Assembly (NCBI GenBank): GCA_019614645.1
Contig: JABWDB010000005.1
Coordinates: 8,092,001 to 8,156,000 of the forward strand
Origin: Stratiolaelaps scimitus
Taxonomy: Eukaryota; Arthropoda; Arachnida; Mesostigmata; Laelapidae
Length of the DNA stretch: 64,000 nucleotides
Direction: 5' to 3'
This document shows positions 15,003-27,446 of this stretch, one piece after another. The notes beneath the pieces are model-generated. The model had not been told where the DNA came from and made no database searches. It saw only the letters and a program-made list of their open reading frames with translations. The translations under genes were made by a program, and so were the position numbers. Position 1 is the first letter of the stretch. Every line of letters begins with the position of its first letter.

Positions 15003-16198
15003 ATTGTCGAAATCGCTAGAGGATCAGCTATGTCATGAGCCGCGTGTTAAACGCATCCATGGCAAATTTGTTTGGAGGAGCATTGCAAGCGTGTGACGAG
15101 GGTGATTATACTTAAGAACTTTGGTGGCTAATGTCTTTGATGCGTTTTGTTGCTAATTTCAATTTCCCCATATCGCAACAATACATCGGGGATTCCTATT
15201 GTGTTTCTATTGTGGAACACTCTGAATCAGTGAGCTTCCTCAGCTCTATAACAGATTTCCGTGACAACATTGTCGCAATCATAATGGACCACATCAATTC
15301 GATCGCTCTGCTAACTATTATCGCATGATTCTGTTAGTCCAGTTAGATATATAATTGCCACTGTTTTGTCACGAGAAGGTACACATTTGAGTACTTCTCA
15401 AGTGTTCCTCGTTACGTCATTGTCTGTGTATTGTGTTATGTCACATATGGCAGCACAGCGGCATGACTGGATGTTGCTGTTTGTTGATTGTTCACCAATT
15501 GCCGGTTAGACCAATGGAAGCAATCGTCTGGAGGCCACGAGCCGGAGTAAACATTAGCGTCTTCGCATTACAAGCGATTTCTGCTCTGCCGTCATACGCA
15601 CGACGTGCTGTTCGGCTCGTTGGCCAACGACAGCAAACGGGGTTGAGATAACTAACGGCGAAGTTCAAAAGGCTACCGTGCACACAGACACCGTGCAAAC
15701 ATGGATGCCGAAGTGATGGCGGCTGTATCAGCAATATCAGCGGTAACAGCGGTGGCGGTCAGTTGCGTCAACAGAAATCGCTTTCTGCCGCATGGCCTTT
15801 TACAGACTCGCCCAGATACACATATATGTACATGCATCTGAGCTTGTGATCAATGTTGTTATTATTGTTGTAGAACAGCGCACATACACACACACATACA
15901 CACACACAAATGCACACGTATGTGCGTCTACCTTGGAGTAGACCCACGAACCGAATAAGCTGTATGTATGCTACTGATACTATACTTACCTATATATGTA
16001 GCTGATTCGTGTGTATCGACATCGGCTTTGGACGTTATGCCATTCGTTTCAGCGAAGCTCGTCCGTTGCCAACAGACAGACCCAACGCGATTTGCACAGG
16101 CCGATGCGGTGCACGCTTCAGAACAGTCAGAGACGGCCACCGGTCAGCAAGGCGAAACAGAAAACGCTAGGCACACCAGCGAACGAGCGGTAAATAGA

Positions 16199-16220
16199 GA
16201 AAGAGAGAGAGAGAGAGAGA
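16199..16220. repeat. (GA)n microsatellite
   Basis: About eleven GA units. Confidence 0.85.
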
Positions 16221-17729
16221 CAGCCAGTGAAATGCAAGCAAAAGTCAATGCTGTCGCTACATCGGGCGCTGTCATGTGCTCCGCGGACATCGGGTTGGAC
16301 AACGATGCGCCCCCGCCGGCAGACATCGTACCCGCAGCAGGCGATATCTGCTAGAAGAAGTCTATACATACAGTCGACAGAAGAAAGCCAACACGGCCAG
16401 AACAGCAGTAGAAGAATGGTATCAATAGCGAGTCCTTTCGTCCGTCCGTCAGTCTATGAGGCGACTGCCAGCTACCAGCTAGCTACAAGCCACTCGGTTG
16501 TTCTACGGTACAGTGCGCCGATATGTATATGTCATGTATAGGTGCGGTGTAGCAGTGGCAGCCGTATTCAGAAGTCGAAACGTTGGATCGAAAATTTCAG
16601 GACACGCGAGTGAAGCTTCGTGTGAGGGGTCAGACGTTACCATCGGGTGGTGCATGGTATCGCGAAGACGGCGTGCTCGTTGTATTGCCGTACTAGCGGT
16701 CGCTTTTCTGTTGGCAGCCTGTGTCTATTTGATGATGTCGTTTTTTTTTAGCAGCTGTTGGCAGCGGCCACTGTGTCCGCCACTGTCGCTCGGCTACAAC
16801 TGCGTAGCTAGCTGCATTTGGCACTTGTTTGGCCTAGCAATGATCTCACTATTATTCGACAGTTCGTCTGTGCGAATTTCTATTTGGACGACACCGCCAA
16901 GCCGCGGAGAACACAGATTGCTAGCCAGCGAGCCAGCAAGCCAGCCAGCCAGCAACGGCAGACGAAACTGCAGATCTGAGACACGACGATCGTAACGCCC
17001 GTTATGCAGAGCTAAGGCAGCCTGTGGTTGTGGTGGCCTTTGTTCCGCCACACACAGATGCAGACCACATGGCGAAAAATAGCTAACGACAGCGAACGGC
17101 AGTGGCCATGGCGACAGCGGCATCCAGCGATTGGCAGAATCCAGTCGATCAATTGAAATACACCACAGCGATAACGTCGCTGGGGCAGACGGAGAGACGA
17201 AGACGAACAACTGGAATGGACACAGAAAAAACGAGACATGGCACCGCTGGAACCTCAGTGCTATCCACAGCACAGATCGGCGCGACACTGGCCATATACG
17301 AAATGCAGCTCTCGCAGGCGAACGCCCCCGCGCGCAGCATCAACGCTTGCTTACTTGACGCCTTGGACGCGCACCTTGGACGAACAGACCACGTCGTGTG
17401 CGATATCGTACAGCGAAAAATATGCACGATTCGACATCCGAAGTGTAGGTGACAGAGCAATGAGGGAACGGTAATGGCCTGGTGCTGTGACAACGGTGAC
17501 TCTTGCTAGAAACGGACCTGATGGTGGCGGAGATGGTGGCTTCATCTGAACTTGATCTCGTTGTCTGTCTCATCGAGACGGATGCTCGCCCACGCGAAAA
17601 TAAGCCGGCGTTGTTTACGGTTGATATTCGTGCTGACTTTGTAATATATCATACACCGGTATACGAGGTTATATATAGCTGTGCCATATAGCCATTTCTG
17701 TGTTATAGGAGCTGGACCTCTCTCTCCCT

Positions 17730-17748
17730 ATATATATATATATATATA
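17730..17748. repeat. (TA)n microsatellite
   Basis: Short uninterrupted TA run following a CT-rich stretch. Confidence 0.85.
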
Positions 17749-18739
17749 GATCTCTTTCGAATCATTCAACGTTACTTCTTAATTCGTGTGGTTAACAAAC
17801 ACGTTATTTCATATGGGAGCTAGTCCCCTGAAGCCAAATTGGGCAAGGCACCCAGAAGCCAGGCGATGGCACTTCACCTCTGCATGTCCAATAATAAATA
17901 AGCGTTGAAGACAAAAAAATGAATGACCCTGCACGTTTGTCAACCTTTGAGGTTACAAGTCTATGAGCGACTCCTTTAGCTCAGGTTGGCTGTGAGGGGG
18001 CTGGGCCCGCCTAAGGTCCCGAAGACAAAGAAGAAGAACGATCACCACCATGTGTCTATGATGCTGAGTACTACTTGATATAAATTTTGTGAATGTTTGA
18101 CATATCACGAACGCGGCCGTTGTGTCCCAGGACAATTCGACAACTACGAGGTTGAATACGGTTATTATAGACTCGAATGGTTATTGCTAGTATAATACAA
18201 ACAATTAGCTGCAACAGGTTCTGCTCCACTTCAAAGCCAAGTCAGAAAACGGCCCGAAATTATGATCACACATTGAATCTTAGTTAGTTGACATTTAAGC
18301 TTATCTTACAGCTTGTTTGCTCTGGCTGATTTGTGGCATAATGCATTTATCGTGTGATGCCGCAGTTGCCGGCCCCAAAGTAACACGGGCATATCGTTTG
18401 AGAACCTTCCTATACTGTCGTATCGACCACAATCCGTGAGCTGCAACCATGCCTCACTCTCCGCCTTTCATACTCGCTCTATGACAGCTCCCAAGCTATT
18501 GACAGGCACAGAATCAAGCACGAAAACGGGCTGGTCAATCCCATGCTATTCATAAGCTCCTCCGTCAGATGCCTTTGACGGGACGTTTCATTCGTTGGTC
18601 GACCTGACTTTTATAGACATCATCTCGACCCGAACACTGCGGCGCCGCAACAAAATAAGAGATATATAACAGGTTGCCTGACCGGCTGATTGACAGGAGG
18701 CCAGCTCGGATCTCAAGCAGGTCGGTGCGCGGACGGACA

Positions 18740-18741
<2 letters not shown>

Positions 18742-18785
<44 letters not shown>
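18742..18785. repeat. (AT)n microsatellite at mariner insertion
   Basis: About 22 AT units end directly at the left end of the mariner element. A matching (AT)n run lies just beyond its right end (20002-20019), so the element probably inserted into this tract. Confidence 0.9.
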
Positions 18786-18789
<4 letters not shown>

Positions 18790-19999
18790 GTCCCGTTCGA
18801 ATTGTCCCGTCTTTCGAATGGCGCACAGTCCGCACTACTATACAATATGTTCATTCTTGGAGTGCGCACGCGGCAGGAACGTGGCTTCCTTTCGAACGCT
18901 GAGTGGTTTCGATACGATCAGAAAGATGGACATTGCAGCAAAAAGTTCAAATTCCCCCAAAAATCAACGGGAAAACATTAAGTTTTTGTTTCTCCAAAAA
19001 CACCCTCCAGCTGAAATCCATCGACAATTAGTGAACGCGTACGGCAGGTCTGCCTTAGACCTGCGAACGGTGCGACGTTGGTGCGAGCGATTTAACAGTG
19101 GAGATATGGACACCGATGACCACCGAGGCGGGGACCAGAAATCAGGTGCGACAAGGGACGAACGGATTGACAGAATCAAAGCAGAGCTTGGTCCATGAGG
19201 TCCTTGTTGGCTGAAACTGGGATTCCTCGAATGACGTGTCATAGAATTATCAGTAATGTACTGAAGATGAAGAAAATCAATGCAAAATGGGTTCCCCAAA
19301 CACTGAGTGCTTAGCAGAGGGAAATGCGTGTGGAATCTTCGGCATTTAATTTGAAGGCTTATACGCAACAAAGCAGTCGCATAGAATACACGGTGTCGAT
19401 AGATGAGACATAGGTTAGCCTGCATAGACCTCCTGAGACGGACCAGGCAAAACAGTGGCTCCGACAAGGTGAAGCGACAACGTCTGTGGCAGTGTCAGAT
19501 AGATTCGAACGAAAGGTGATGATGATGCTCGCCCTGGATATCAAGGGTGTTTGCTAAATATTAGCAGCAGACGAAAAATCTCAATGCTTCCCGATATCTC
19601 GACTTCTTTAAGGGATTGGTGAACAAATGGCGTGGGGATCGACAGTACCGAGTGTGGTTACTCGACGACAATGCAAGACCTCACCGCACTGCTGAAATTA
19701 TGGCCTGGATGGAGGGAAACAATATTGAGCGATGGCTTCAACCCCCATATTCCCCTGATTTAAGCCCATGTGATTATGATTGTTTCCATGCATTAAAAAT
19801 GACAATGGGTGGGGCTCCATATTCAACTGTCGGCTTACTCAAAGAAGCAATAGATAACGAAAATACAAATGGAAATGCAAATGGCCAATATTTGCCTGGA
19901 GAGAACCTCTAACTCATACCAAAAGATCTTTTTTCTAACTCAATTATTTCAAAAGTTATTGGCATTTAACGAGCGGACAATTCGAACGGGACACCCTAA
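18785..19999 (+). mobile_element. mariner-type DNA transposon, decayed
   Basis: A roughly 1.2 kb element with terminal inverted repeats. The left end reads GTGTCCCGTTCGAATTGTCC and the right end reads its complement (GGACAATTCGAACGGGACAC). It sits between TA runs, and mariners insert at TA. Element length, repeat length and the encoded transposase all fit IS630/Tc1/mariner. In-frame stops and frameshifts break the transposase, so this copy cannot move by itself. Confidence 0.92.
18926..19912 (+). pseudogene. mariner transposase, broken
   Basis: The reading begins at an ATG giving MDIAAKSSNSPKNQ and shows the mariner N-terminal helix-turn-helix region up to a stop at 19198. Collinear remnants follow, including a VSIDET block around 19.4 kb that holds the first catalytic Asp position. 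A last open stretch (19616-19912) has LLDDNARPH and YSPDLSPCDYDCF. The last two acidic residues are 34 residues apart, the D34D spacing typical of mariner. There are premature stops at 19198 and 19314, one where ET should be followed by Trp, and probably a deletion near 19.56 kb. Host function is unlikely. Confidence 0.92.
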
Positions 20000-20740
20000 T
20001 AGATATATATATATATATAGAAATACAGAGAACCACGCAGACTGCACCTATAGCAAAGTGTTGCCAGCTGCATAAGTGGTGGCGGTGGCGGTGGCGGCGC
20101 CCGCCTTTAGAAGTATCAGGGCGCTGGCGAGGACGATGCCGATGATTGAAGGCCGTTGCGGCGTCACATATCGTCGGCTAACCTATTCGGTGTCTTTATT
20201 TTTTTCTTATGAAGTATCATGGGAGTAGTGGTAGAAGAAGTCGTACATCGCGTTCTGGTTAGCATTTTTCATTCAATGTGTGCCATCGATGACGCGTCGG
20301 GTTATGTTACAGTAGATGTTGGCTATTCTATGTTCCTATGTCGTTTAGCATAGAGTGAAGAAGCTCGCTTGACGACCGATCGTTATCTACCCCCTATGGA
20401 GGTGCTTGTGTACAACGATACAGCTGTGCTTAATGTTGTTGCTCATGCTAGCGCTACTAAAGGGTTCTTCAATAGTAGTAGTAGTGAATAGTAAACATAC
20501 TAATAAGATGACATTTCAGAGTAGCACCTATCAGAGCTGGGTAGTGCCGTTCGGATAGTGCCGGTGTTAAAAGTAATTGTGCATTTCTAATATGTATATA
20601 TATATACGCGCTCCGATGTGGTGGCTATTTCGATTCGATATAACACGTTTTTTGTACGTTGGAAATGTACAATTATGCCATTTCTAACACAGACACTATA
20701 CGGATGCTCCCACAACTATTTTACTACCCTGAAATGTAAT

Positions 20741-20744
<4 letters not shown>

Positions 20745-20774
<30 letters not shown>
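20745..20774. repeat. (TA)n microsatellite
   Basis: About fifteen TA units. Confidence 0.9.
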
Positions 20775-20777
<3 letters not shown>

Positions 20778-21685
20778 GGTTACTACAGCTAATGATTGTT
20801 GCCTGTTGGCAAGCGTATCGGGGCATGAGCATGGCATAGTAACATTCATTCAGAGCCGCAATTGTTACTCAATGAGCAAAAACATCGAAATCAATGGACC
20901 ATCAAAGAAATATCAATTTGCAATCTACTTCAACGCACTCTCTGAGCCCTTTACAGTGCGAGACAGAGAGAGAGAGAGAGTACAAAGATGATGAAGGCGT
21001 CGTCATCCGCTGTTCAGAAATTGCATTATTAAAAAATTCGATTAGGCCTTGAATGCTGTGTAGCCATCCTCATAAGTTCGTAATCACCAGCGAGCTACTC
21101 GACCATATATTAGTGTATGATGCAGCTCTGACTATATCTACACATTCGGGTTGTAGAAATAGCCACGCGGCTTCCTAACTCTTCGTAACAATACCACGGC
21201 ACGAGCGGACGAAATCACTCTCACTCAATTGCTGAATCGTTGCCATTGTGCTAGGATTGTAGAGTTTTATTTGAACAGCTGTCACTGCTGTGCGTGCTTT
21301 TATATTGACAATTTGACACCACCCATCAAGAGTTATCGGCGTTTCGAATCGAACAACCGACAGCGATTTCAAGGCGATCAGGCAATGTGAGCGGACTTGA
21401 TTAAGTCTATCCCTGATCAAAGGGTTCTTTTTTTTGTGTCTGATATTCTTGTGCACTCTAGAGTAACGAATTGAAACTAGCAGAAATATAATCAACGAGC
21501 CACGAAGTGTGTGGCGTGGGCAGCGAATCATTCCCCGTCAAATTGTTTCATAGCTAGCGCAGAGCGTTTCTGATGATCGCGCAAGGTGAGCACTGATTGA
21601 ATGCTCTGGCACACAGCACAATTTCGTCACCTGCCCGTAATGTGCCATTGAGCGTTTAGACAGTCCACTTGTTCTTGTGGTCACT

Positions 21686-21812
21686 CCGACGATTGTTGTT
21701 GCTGTTGTTATTATTGTTATTGCGGTTGCGGCCTGGAACGAACTTACCAGTCGATTGTTGCTGTTTCTGTGCTCGCGCTGCTGCTGCTATTGTTGTTATG
21801 TCATTGTTGGTG
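21686..21812. repeat. GTT/GCT trinucleotide-rich tract
   Basis: Repeated GTT, ATT, GCT and GTC triplets over about 125 nt. The minus strand reads as Asn- and Gln-rich, but there is no supporting splice structure. Confidence 0.7.
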
Positions 21813-24800
21813 CACTCTGGCATCAGCGTAGGCCCTTCCATTTTCTGAGGGTGGCTGCCGTCACTTTCAAGGCTTCCCAAGCATCTTTCTCTCTTGGTGG
21901 AAGAATAACACCTGTCTTGGCGCGAAAATTGCTGAGAAACGCCACGCCAATTGTAGTTCGTGCTTAAGTGGACAGGCTGGAGGAGATTTCGGAGGGAAAA
22001 AACGAGAAGATGAGGTTGGCTTGGCAGCAAAGCCACGCAATGGACGCACGTGTCAGACGAAGTAGCCGGCTAGGGTTTGGCGGGTTTCCGTCTGATCGCC
22101 AAGCAAGATCGACAAGGTCGGGAGGTGGAACTCGTGGCGTCTATTAGCATCACAGCTACCGCTACCATTGCTACCCCGCTACGATAATGACCGGCTTGAC
22201 TTGTAGAACGGGTAAGAGAAGATGACCATTTAACACTGATTGGTGGCGGGTGCAATGATTGTTTTTAAGCACGAGGCGTACCCTGTCGCCGCCAGTGGAT
22301 GGTGGCCGTTTATTTCGGGGGTGATTTCTGTTCTGAGTGATTATCTGATTTCGTGGCCGTGAAGCTTGATTACTAAAGGATCGGCGTTGTCGACTACGAC
22401 GGGTCTCGTCCAACAGTATGCGTTGTAGCGAGGTGATAAACAAAAGGTACAATTGGTTGATTGCGTGGCCCGATAGCTGTCAATGTTGTGAGCTGACCAT
22501 CGTGCAGGGTTGTCTTTGCTTGCGCTCCGAGAGCTGCCCCCTTGAAACCCTTTCGATGTGTTTCACATGGGCGAATTCTCGTAGGCGAGACACTTTCGGC
22601 GAATTTCGGAACCACTACAGCGATGTTTTCGGCAAGGAGTGGAGAGATGTAGGAGGAAGTCAAATAAGCCGTGTTTCGCTAATCGAGACTGAAGATCAAT
22701 TTGGCATTATTAATATTTTGTGATATAGATCTCTCGCAAAACAACAAATGACTGACAACAATGAAAAAGGTGACATTAAATTTCGAGAGTGAATCTTTGC
22801 GTTCAAATAGTGTTTGCACGCATACAAGTGCATATCAAAAACACGATTCGTTTCCTCATCCGCTTCAGCTGATGATCTATATACTCGCCTAAATAGACGC
22901 ATGTCTGGCACTAGAACTGCACGGTATACTGGTCTGTTCAAAAATCAACAAGTTCACCAGCGAATGCTTGCAGCGATCCACCATTTAGCGACGTCGCTCA
23001 AACAGAAATCGATATTCATGTACGGGCGGGGGTGTAGCCTTGCTTTTGTCGGAGAAATAGACAACAAGCACGCACGGAGTCGGAGTACTTTTGCGCACTT
23101 GCATACAAGTGCCCGTACACAGGTTCAGCCCGCACAGCTCGCCGGCAGGGCGTTCCGCAGACATCACTGCTACACGAACCGAAATTCCCACTGGGGCGTG
23201 GTAAAGCGGCGGGCTGGCTGGCTAGCTAGCAAGCAGACTGAAGTGCACAGTGTCAAACTATTGTTCGACGACAGCGTCGATGGCTTTGACGGGAAAGAAG
23301 CCGTTGACAACAAAAAAAACACAGTGCCCTTCCACCTTCTGGATTTCATTGTTTCGGCCGCCAGATCGCTGCGACAGGGTGGGTACGTCCAGGGGCTTGC
23401 TCAGCAATGGTTCTCGTCACAGCGACAGAAACGGCGATGGCCGGTTCAGGTCAGGCCTCAACAACTCGATGTGTCTGCTCGCATCAGTCTGTCTGTCTAC
23501 CCAGTAGTTAGTGACACCACAGTAAATGTTCCCGCCGCTAACTGTGGAGATGATGCTGGCTCTGAATTTGACGGTTAAGCGACGGCGGCGGCAGCAGCGG
23601 CAGCGACACGGGAACCCATTCCTTCTCCACTATATAATCTCCGAGCAAACGTCAAAGCATCGTACGCTGACCAGAAAACCCGCCCTGTCAGCACGAGTAA
23701 AATAGCGGCTATATATACAAATATTTGTCGTTCGCTGAATGACGGGTGCGTACAGCAAAAGACTGTGTTGGAACTTTCTTTGTTCAACAACGTCCGTTTG
23801 CACTGTTCCATCAGTTATCATTGAGACATGTCTTTAGAGCAGAATACACCGTATCTCTATTGTATTAGATTATCCCGAGGGAATTCGAATCTGAGGAGAG
23901 CTTTGATTTCGATTGACTCGAAATGGCTCAACCGGCGCGCGGAGTCCACAGCTCTGAATGGTGATTGCCAGCAGAGAATGATCGGAGAAATCGGAGCAGA
24001 GCAGAAATTCGTCGCTTTCCGCCTGTATCGCGTCTCTGACCATCGACATCGGCAAGCATCAAGACATCAAACAGAAGAAAGCCCTCTCTCTGTATCAGAA
24101 CATAATATTGAAGCGGCACAGTACGCGTTGTGCTTCTGATCTATTTCCGTGCGTGTTTGTAAGTCATTTAGGAGCTGACAAAGCAAAATACCGAATGCTA
24201 TTATTAGTAACGGAGCTAACGAAACTCCGCCCACATCAACGTGCAGTGGTTTAATCAGTCCCATGCTGACGATTCCTCTCGCTGAGTAGGCTTGCGTTGA
24301 TCCGTCGAATTCGTTTGCTTTGCCAAGCGTTGGGGGCGTCGCCATTTTCGTATGATCCGATATATTTCTCAGTGCTGAAGAGGATCATAGCTACAAGCTG
24401 TGTTTGTTGTTAAACTTCGCTTGGCGTTCCCGTACGAATCGCGCCACGTATTCATAGCAGAACGCGCGTGCACAGGACGACTGAGTTTATGAATTATTTC
24501 CTTAGCGTTACCCATATATAGGGATTAATTCATGCATTATACAACACACGATGTCAATATCCAGCTGATGAACAAACGCCGCAGTTATGTTAAGCGACAA
24601 ACAATAGGTTGTGCAATCGACTGATCGAAGTTGTCCATCAAAGTCGCCCACCTCCGCTCGCAGTTCGACCATCCACGCCCATATACATATATTGTATATA
24701 CTATTCTTAAGCTAAAAACACGTTTCTCAATCCTAGTTTTCGTGTCTTATACTAGTTGCATACGCAGGTGGCCCCGCGCACCTCTCGGTCGAGTCGGATC

Positions 24801-26567
24801 TACACGATCATTTTTTGCTACATTCTATTTTACAGCTTGGTGCTTCATCACTATTTGATTTATTGTTCTCGTTACTGCTTGCGATGCACAGGTCAATTTT
24901 AACAATATATGTTGTGGGTAGCCTGCAAAGCAAGTGTAATGTCTTCGCTTAACACCCCCACCAAGGATCACTAGCTTCAGCTGCAACTGAACCCAGCCAC
25001 AATTATAGATAGAGGCTTGTCGAATCTGTTTCTACTGTCTTTGTAGCTGCCTGCCTCGTTGGCTATGCGTTCACTGTTCATGCTGCGGCTGCTGCTGGTG
25101 CTTTTTGTGGTTGCTGCTATCCGTGCTATTCATGTTATTGTGTTTGTTTGCTGTTTGGCATCGCAAGCGAGGGCAATTCGTCCTACGGTCGTTCGCCGTC
25201 TTCGCTGGCGGACACGCAGCCGTTGTCTTGATTCCACCGCTGTTGCTGCTGCTGCTGTAACAACTACGTATACTTGCTAACTGAAGTTCAGCTCGCTTCC
25301 GGGAGGAAAACTGCCGCCTCATCAAGTGTAACAGGGTGGCCCACCGACAACCTGCTCTTGGTGCTGCTGCTGCTACCGCAACAACAACAACTACGACCAA
25401 CTTACTTAGCAACAGGTTTACCACGTTTGTGATCTGTTGCTGCTGCTGCTGCCGGCGTCGCCTTCCGTTTATTCCGTGCTGTGAGCGCGCACGACACCAC
25501 ACTATACTACACAGGCGGGCTACCGGGCTTGGCACACTATAGACGCGAACAGGAAGACGAGTGACATTGACGACAATGCCGAAATGAGCGCTCATGAACC
25601 CCACATAAGCCTGCGTTGATATTACCTCAGCAACTTCCTCAGCTCTCTTTCAGCTCTAGATAACCAGTGTTTGAAAGTTCCCATCCTCGCCATCGTGCGG
25701 GGGGACCGCAACGAGCATGGGGGCGTGTGTGCAATTATGTACGTGCGAACCGTAATAGCCACTATTATGTGAGATCTGATCTTCTGGTGAATCTAGCTCC
25801 AGAATATGTTCGTTTGTACGTAGTGTGCATCTTTCTGAAACACAACTGAGCAACGTAAATGCACACTTCCTGCATGTAGGAGCGTAGGGGCAAAGTGCTC
25901 ACTGCAAAGCTTGAGATAGTTCAGCTTTAGCAGACATATCAGATAGGCCAATGCGTGCATTATCTATTTATAGCTTTGAAATCCATCATAGTATTTACAA
26001 TTCTACTATTTTTTGAACAGTACAGTGACAACAATTACAGGCCATCCTTGAACAACGCATAACGATACGAATCCCGCGTATGGCTGCAAACTTGTATTGG
26101 GATAACTAACCGTTGTAGTTTCCGAGGCAGATATGTGTGCGCGTGCGATAATCTTGGATACGGGAGATGTGTATGCGATAAAAGAAAGGAGTTGTTATGT
26201 TGATGCGCATCTATGGGAATCAATTTACCAAAAAGTTTAATGCGTGTTTTATCCTGATGGCCAAGAAAGCGTCTACCGCTTAAGCACTATTTGCCAATCG
26301 AGCCGAAGTGCTTCATTAACTTTTTCGGGCCGAGTCTCCACCGACGCAGCTAAACTACACGATTGTAACTAATAGAGGAAACTTGCCGCATTTAGCGATA
26401 CATCATACAATAATACCCCTAGAGCACGAACTTTATCGTCACATCATAGCGACGCGAAATCATGTGAACATTTGGCTCCTTCGGGCTGCATAGTTAGCTC
26501 GTGGGAGATCATTTCGTTGACCGTTGATTGCCGCTTGCTCGGTCCGCTCGTCCGGTCAGGGAGGAAT

Positions 26568-26670
26568 CAACAACAACAGCAGCAGCAGCAGCAGCAACAT
26601 CAATAACAACACCACCAAAAACAACTGCAGCAGCAGCAGCCGCAACAACATGAACAACAACGTGCGAGAA
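26568..26670. repeat. CAA/CAG trinucleotide tract
   Basis: CAG and CAA triplets with a pure (CAG) core near 26.58 kb. A CTG/GTT tract of opposite sense lies 0.7 kb downstream. Confidence 0.85.
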
Positions 26671-26944
26671 ACCACGCACAACTAACCTAACGCTAGCAGC
26701 AACAGTACGGCGACAACGATAATGATGATGTCATGAGTAAACGATGATGCGAGAGCCTCGAATATGATGAAGAACAGACCGGAGTTGAACGAATGCGCAG
26801 GGGCATAGGGTCTGGGGCGTGTGTTTCCCCTCGACTAGAAGCAGCCAGACACGCTTCACCGAGACGGCCGACGATGCGTTCAATCGCTCGAGCACAAAGC
26901 CTTGCGCGGCTACCGAATGCACGGGGACACGACAGCATGCACAA

Positions 26945-27006
26945 CAATAATCAGCAGCAAGAACAAGAACAACAACAGCAACAACAAACAACCGACAGCA
27001 ACAACA
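26945..27006. repeat. CAA/CAG trinucleotide tract
   Basis: Interrupted CAA and CAG triplets, same sense as the tract at 26.57 kb. Confidence 0.8.
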
Positions 27007-27307
27007 TTGCATTGCAACGAAACTGCCCCGTTCGCGGCCGGAAGGAAGTTCTTCAATATTAGCTGAGTGATCGGTGATCGTCGCTCGGGCGAGCGAACGC
27101 GGGGGGAGGCGGGCTTGCTTTACGCCGTCCATAGTGTTCTGCAGGGAACGCGAGGCGGGGGCGAATCAATGCACTGACGTTGGCGGGACTCTTTACACTC
27201 GTAGCCATCCACTGATTCGACTGCTCACAGCTACCACGCGTTGCTGCTAGGCCATCGAGATGTGGCCGATGCTAAGTGACTGACAAGAAGAAAACAGTGG
27301 TTACCTC

Positions 27308-27446
27308 AGCAGTTGCTGCTGCTGCTGCTGCTGCTGGCGCCATAAGCAGCAGATGTGAATCTGTGGATGCGCAAACGCGTGTTGTTTTTTTTTATTGTTG
27401 TTGCTGTTGTTGTTGTTGTTGTGGCTTCTGCTGCTGCTGCTGTGCT
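27308..27446. repeat. GCT/GTT trinucleotide tract
   Basis: Two blocks of GCT and GTT triplets, complementary in sense to the CAG/CAA tracts at 26.57 and 26.95 kb. Confidence 0.85.

Larger units (their letters stand above)
15010..18740. other. Non-coding stretch, no supported gene
   Basis: Moderately GC-rich sequence with a (GA)n run at 16.20 kb and a (TA)n run at 17.73 kb. A frame near 16.65-16.9 kb would encode an Arg-rich start (MVSRRRRAR) followed by a hydrophobic stretch, like a signal anchor. I found no homology or downstream exon, so it is not called as a gene. Confidence 0.45.

Noticed and set aside
16651..16995. Signal-anchor-like start MVSRRRRARCIAVLAVAFLL
   Set aside because: Resembles a type II membrane protein start, but no homology, no convincing donor and no downstream exon.
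22814..23578. 254-codon plus-strand frame
   Set aside because: No domain, composition like surrounding non-coding sequence, and no conserved motifs.
25071..25604. 177-codon minus-strand frame
   Set aside because: Composed of GCT/CAG/GTT-type low-complexity sequence read in Gln/Ser frames; no domain.
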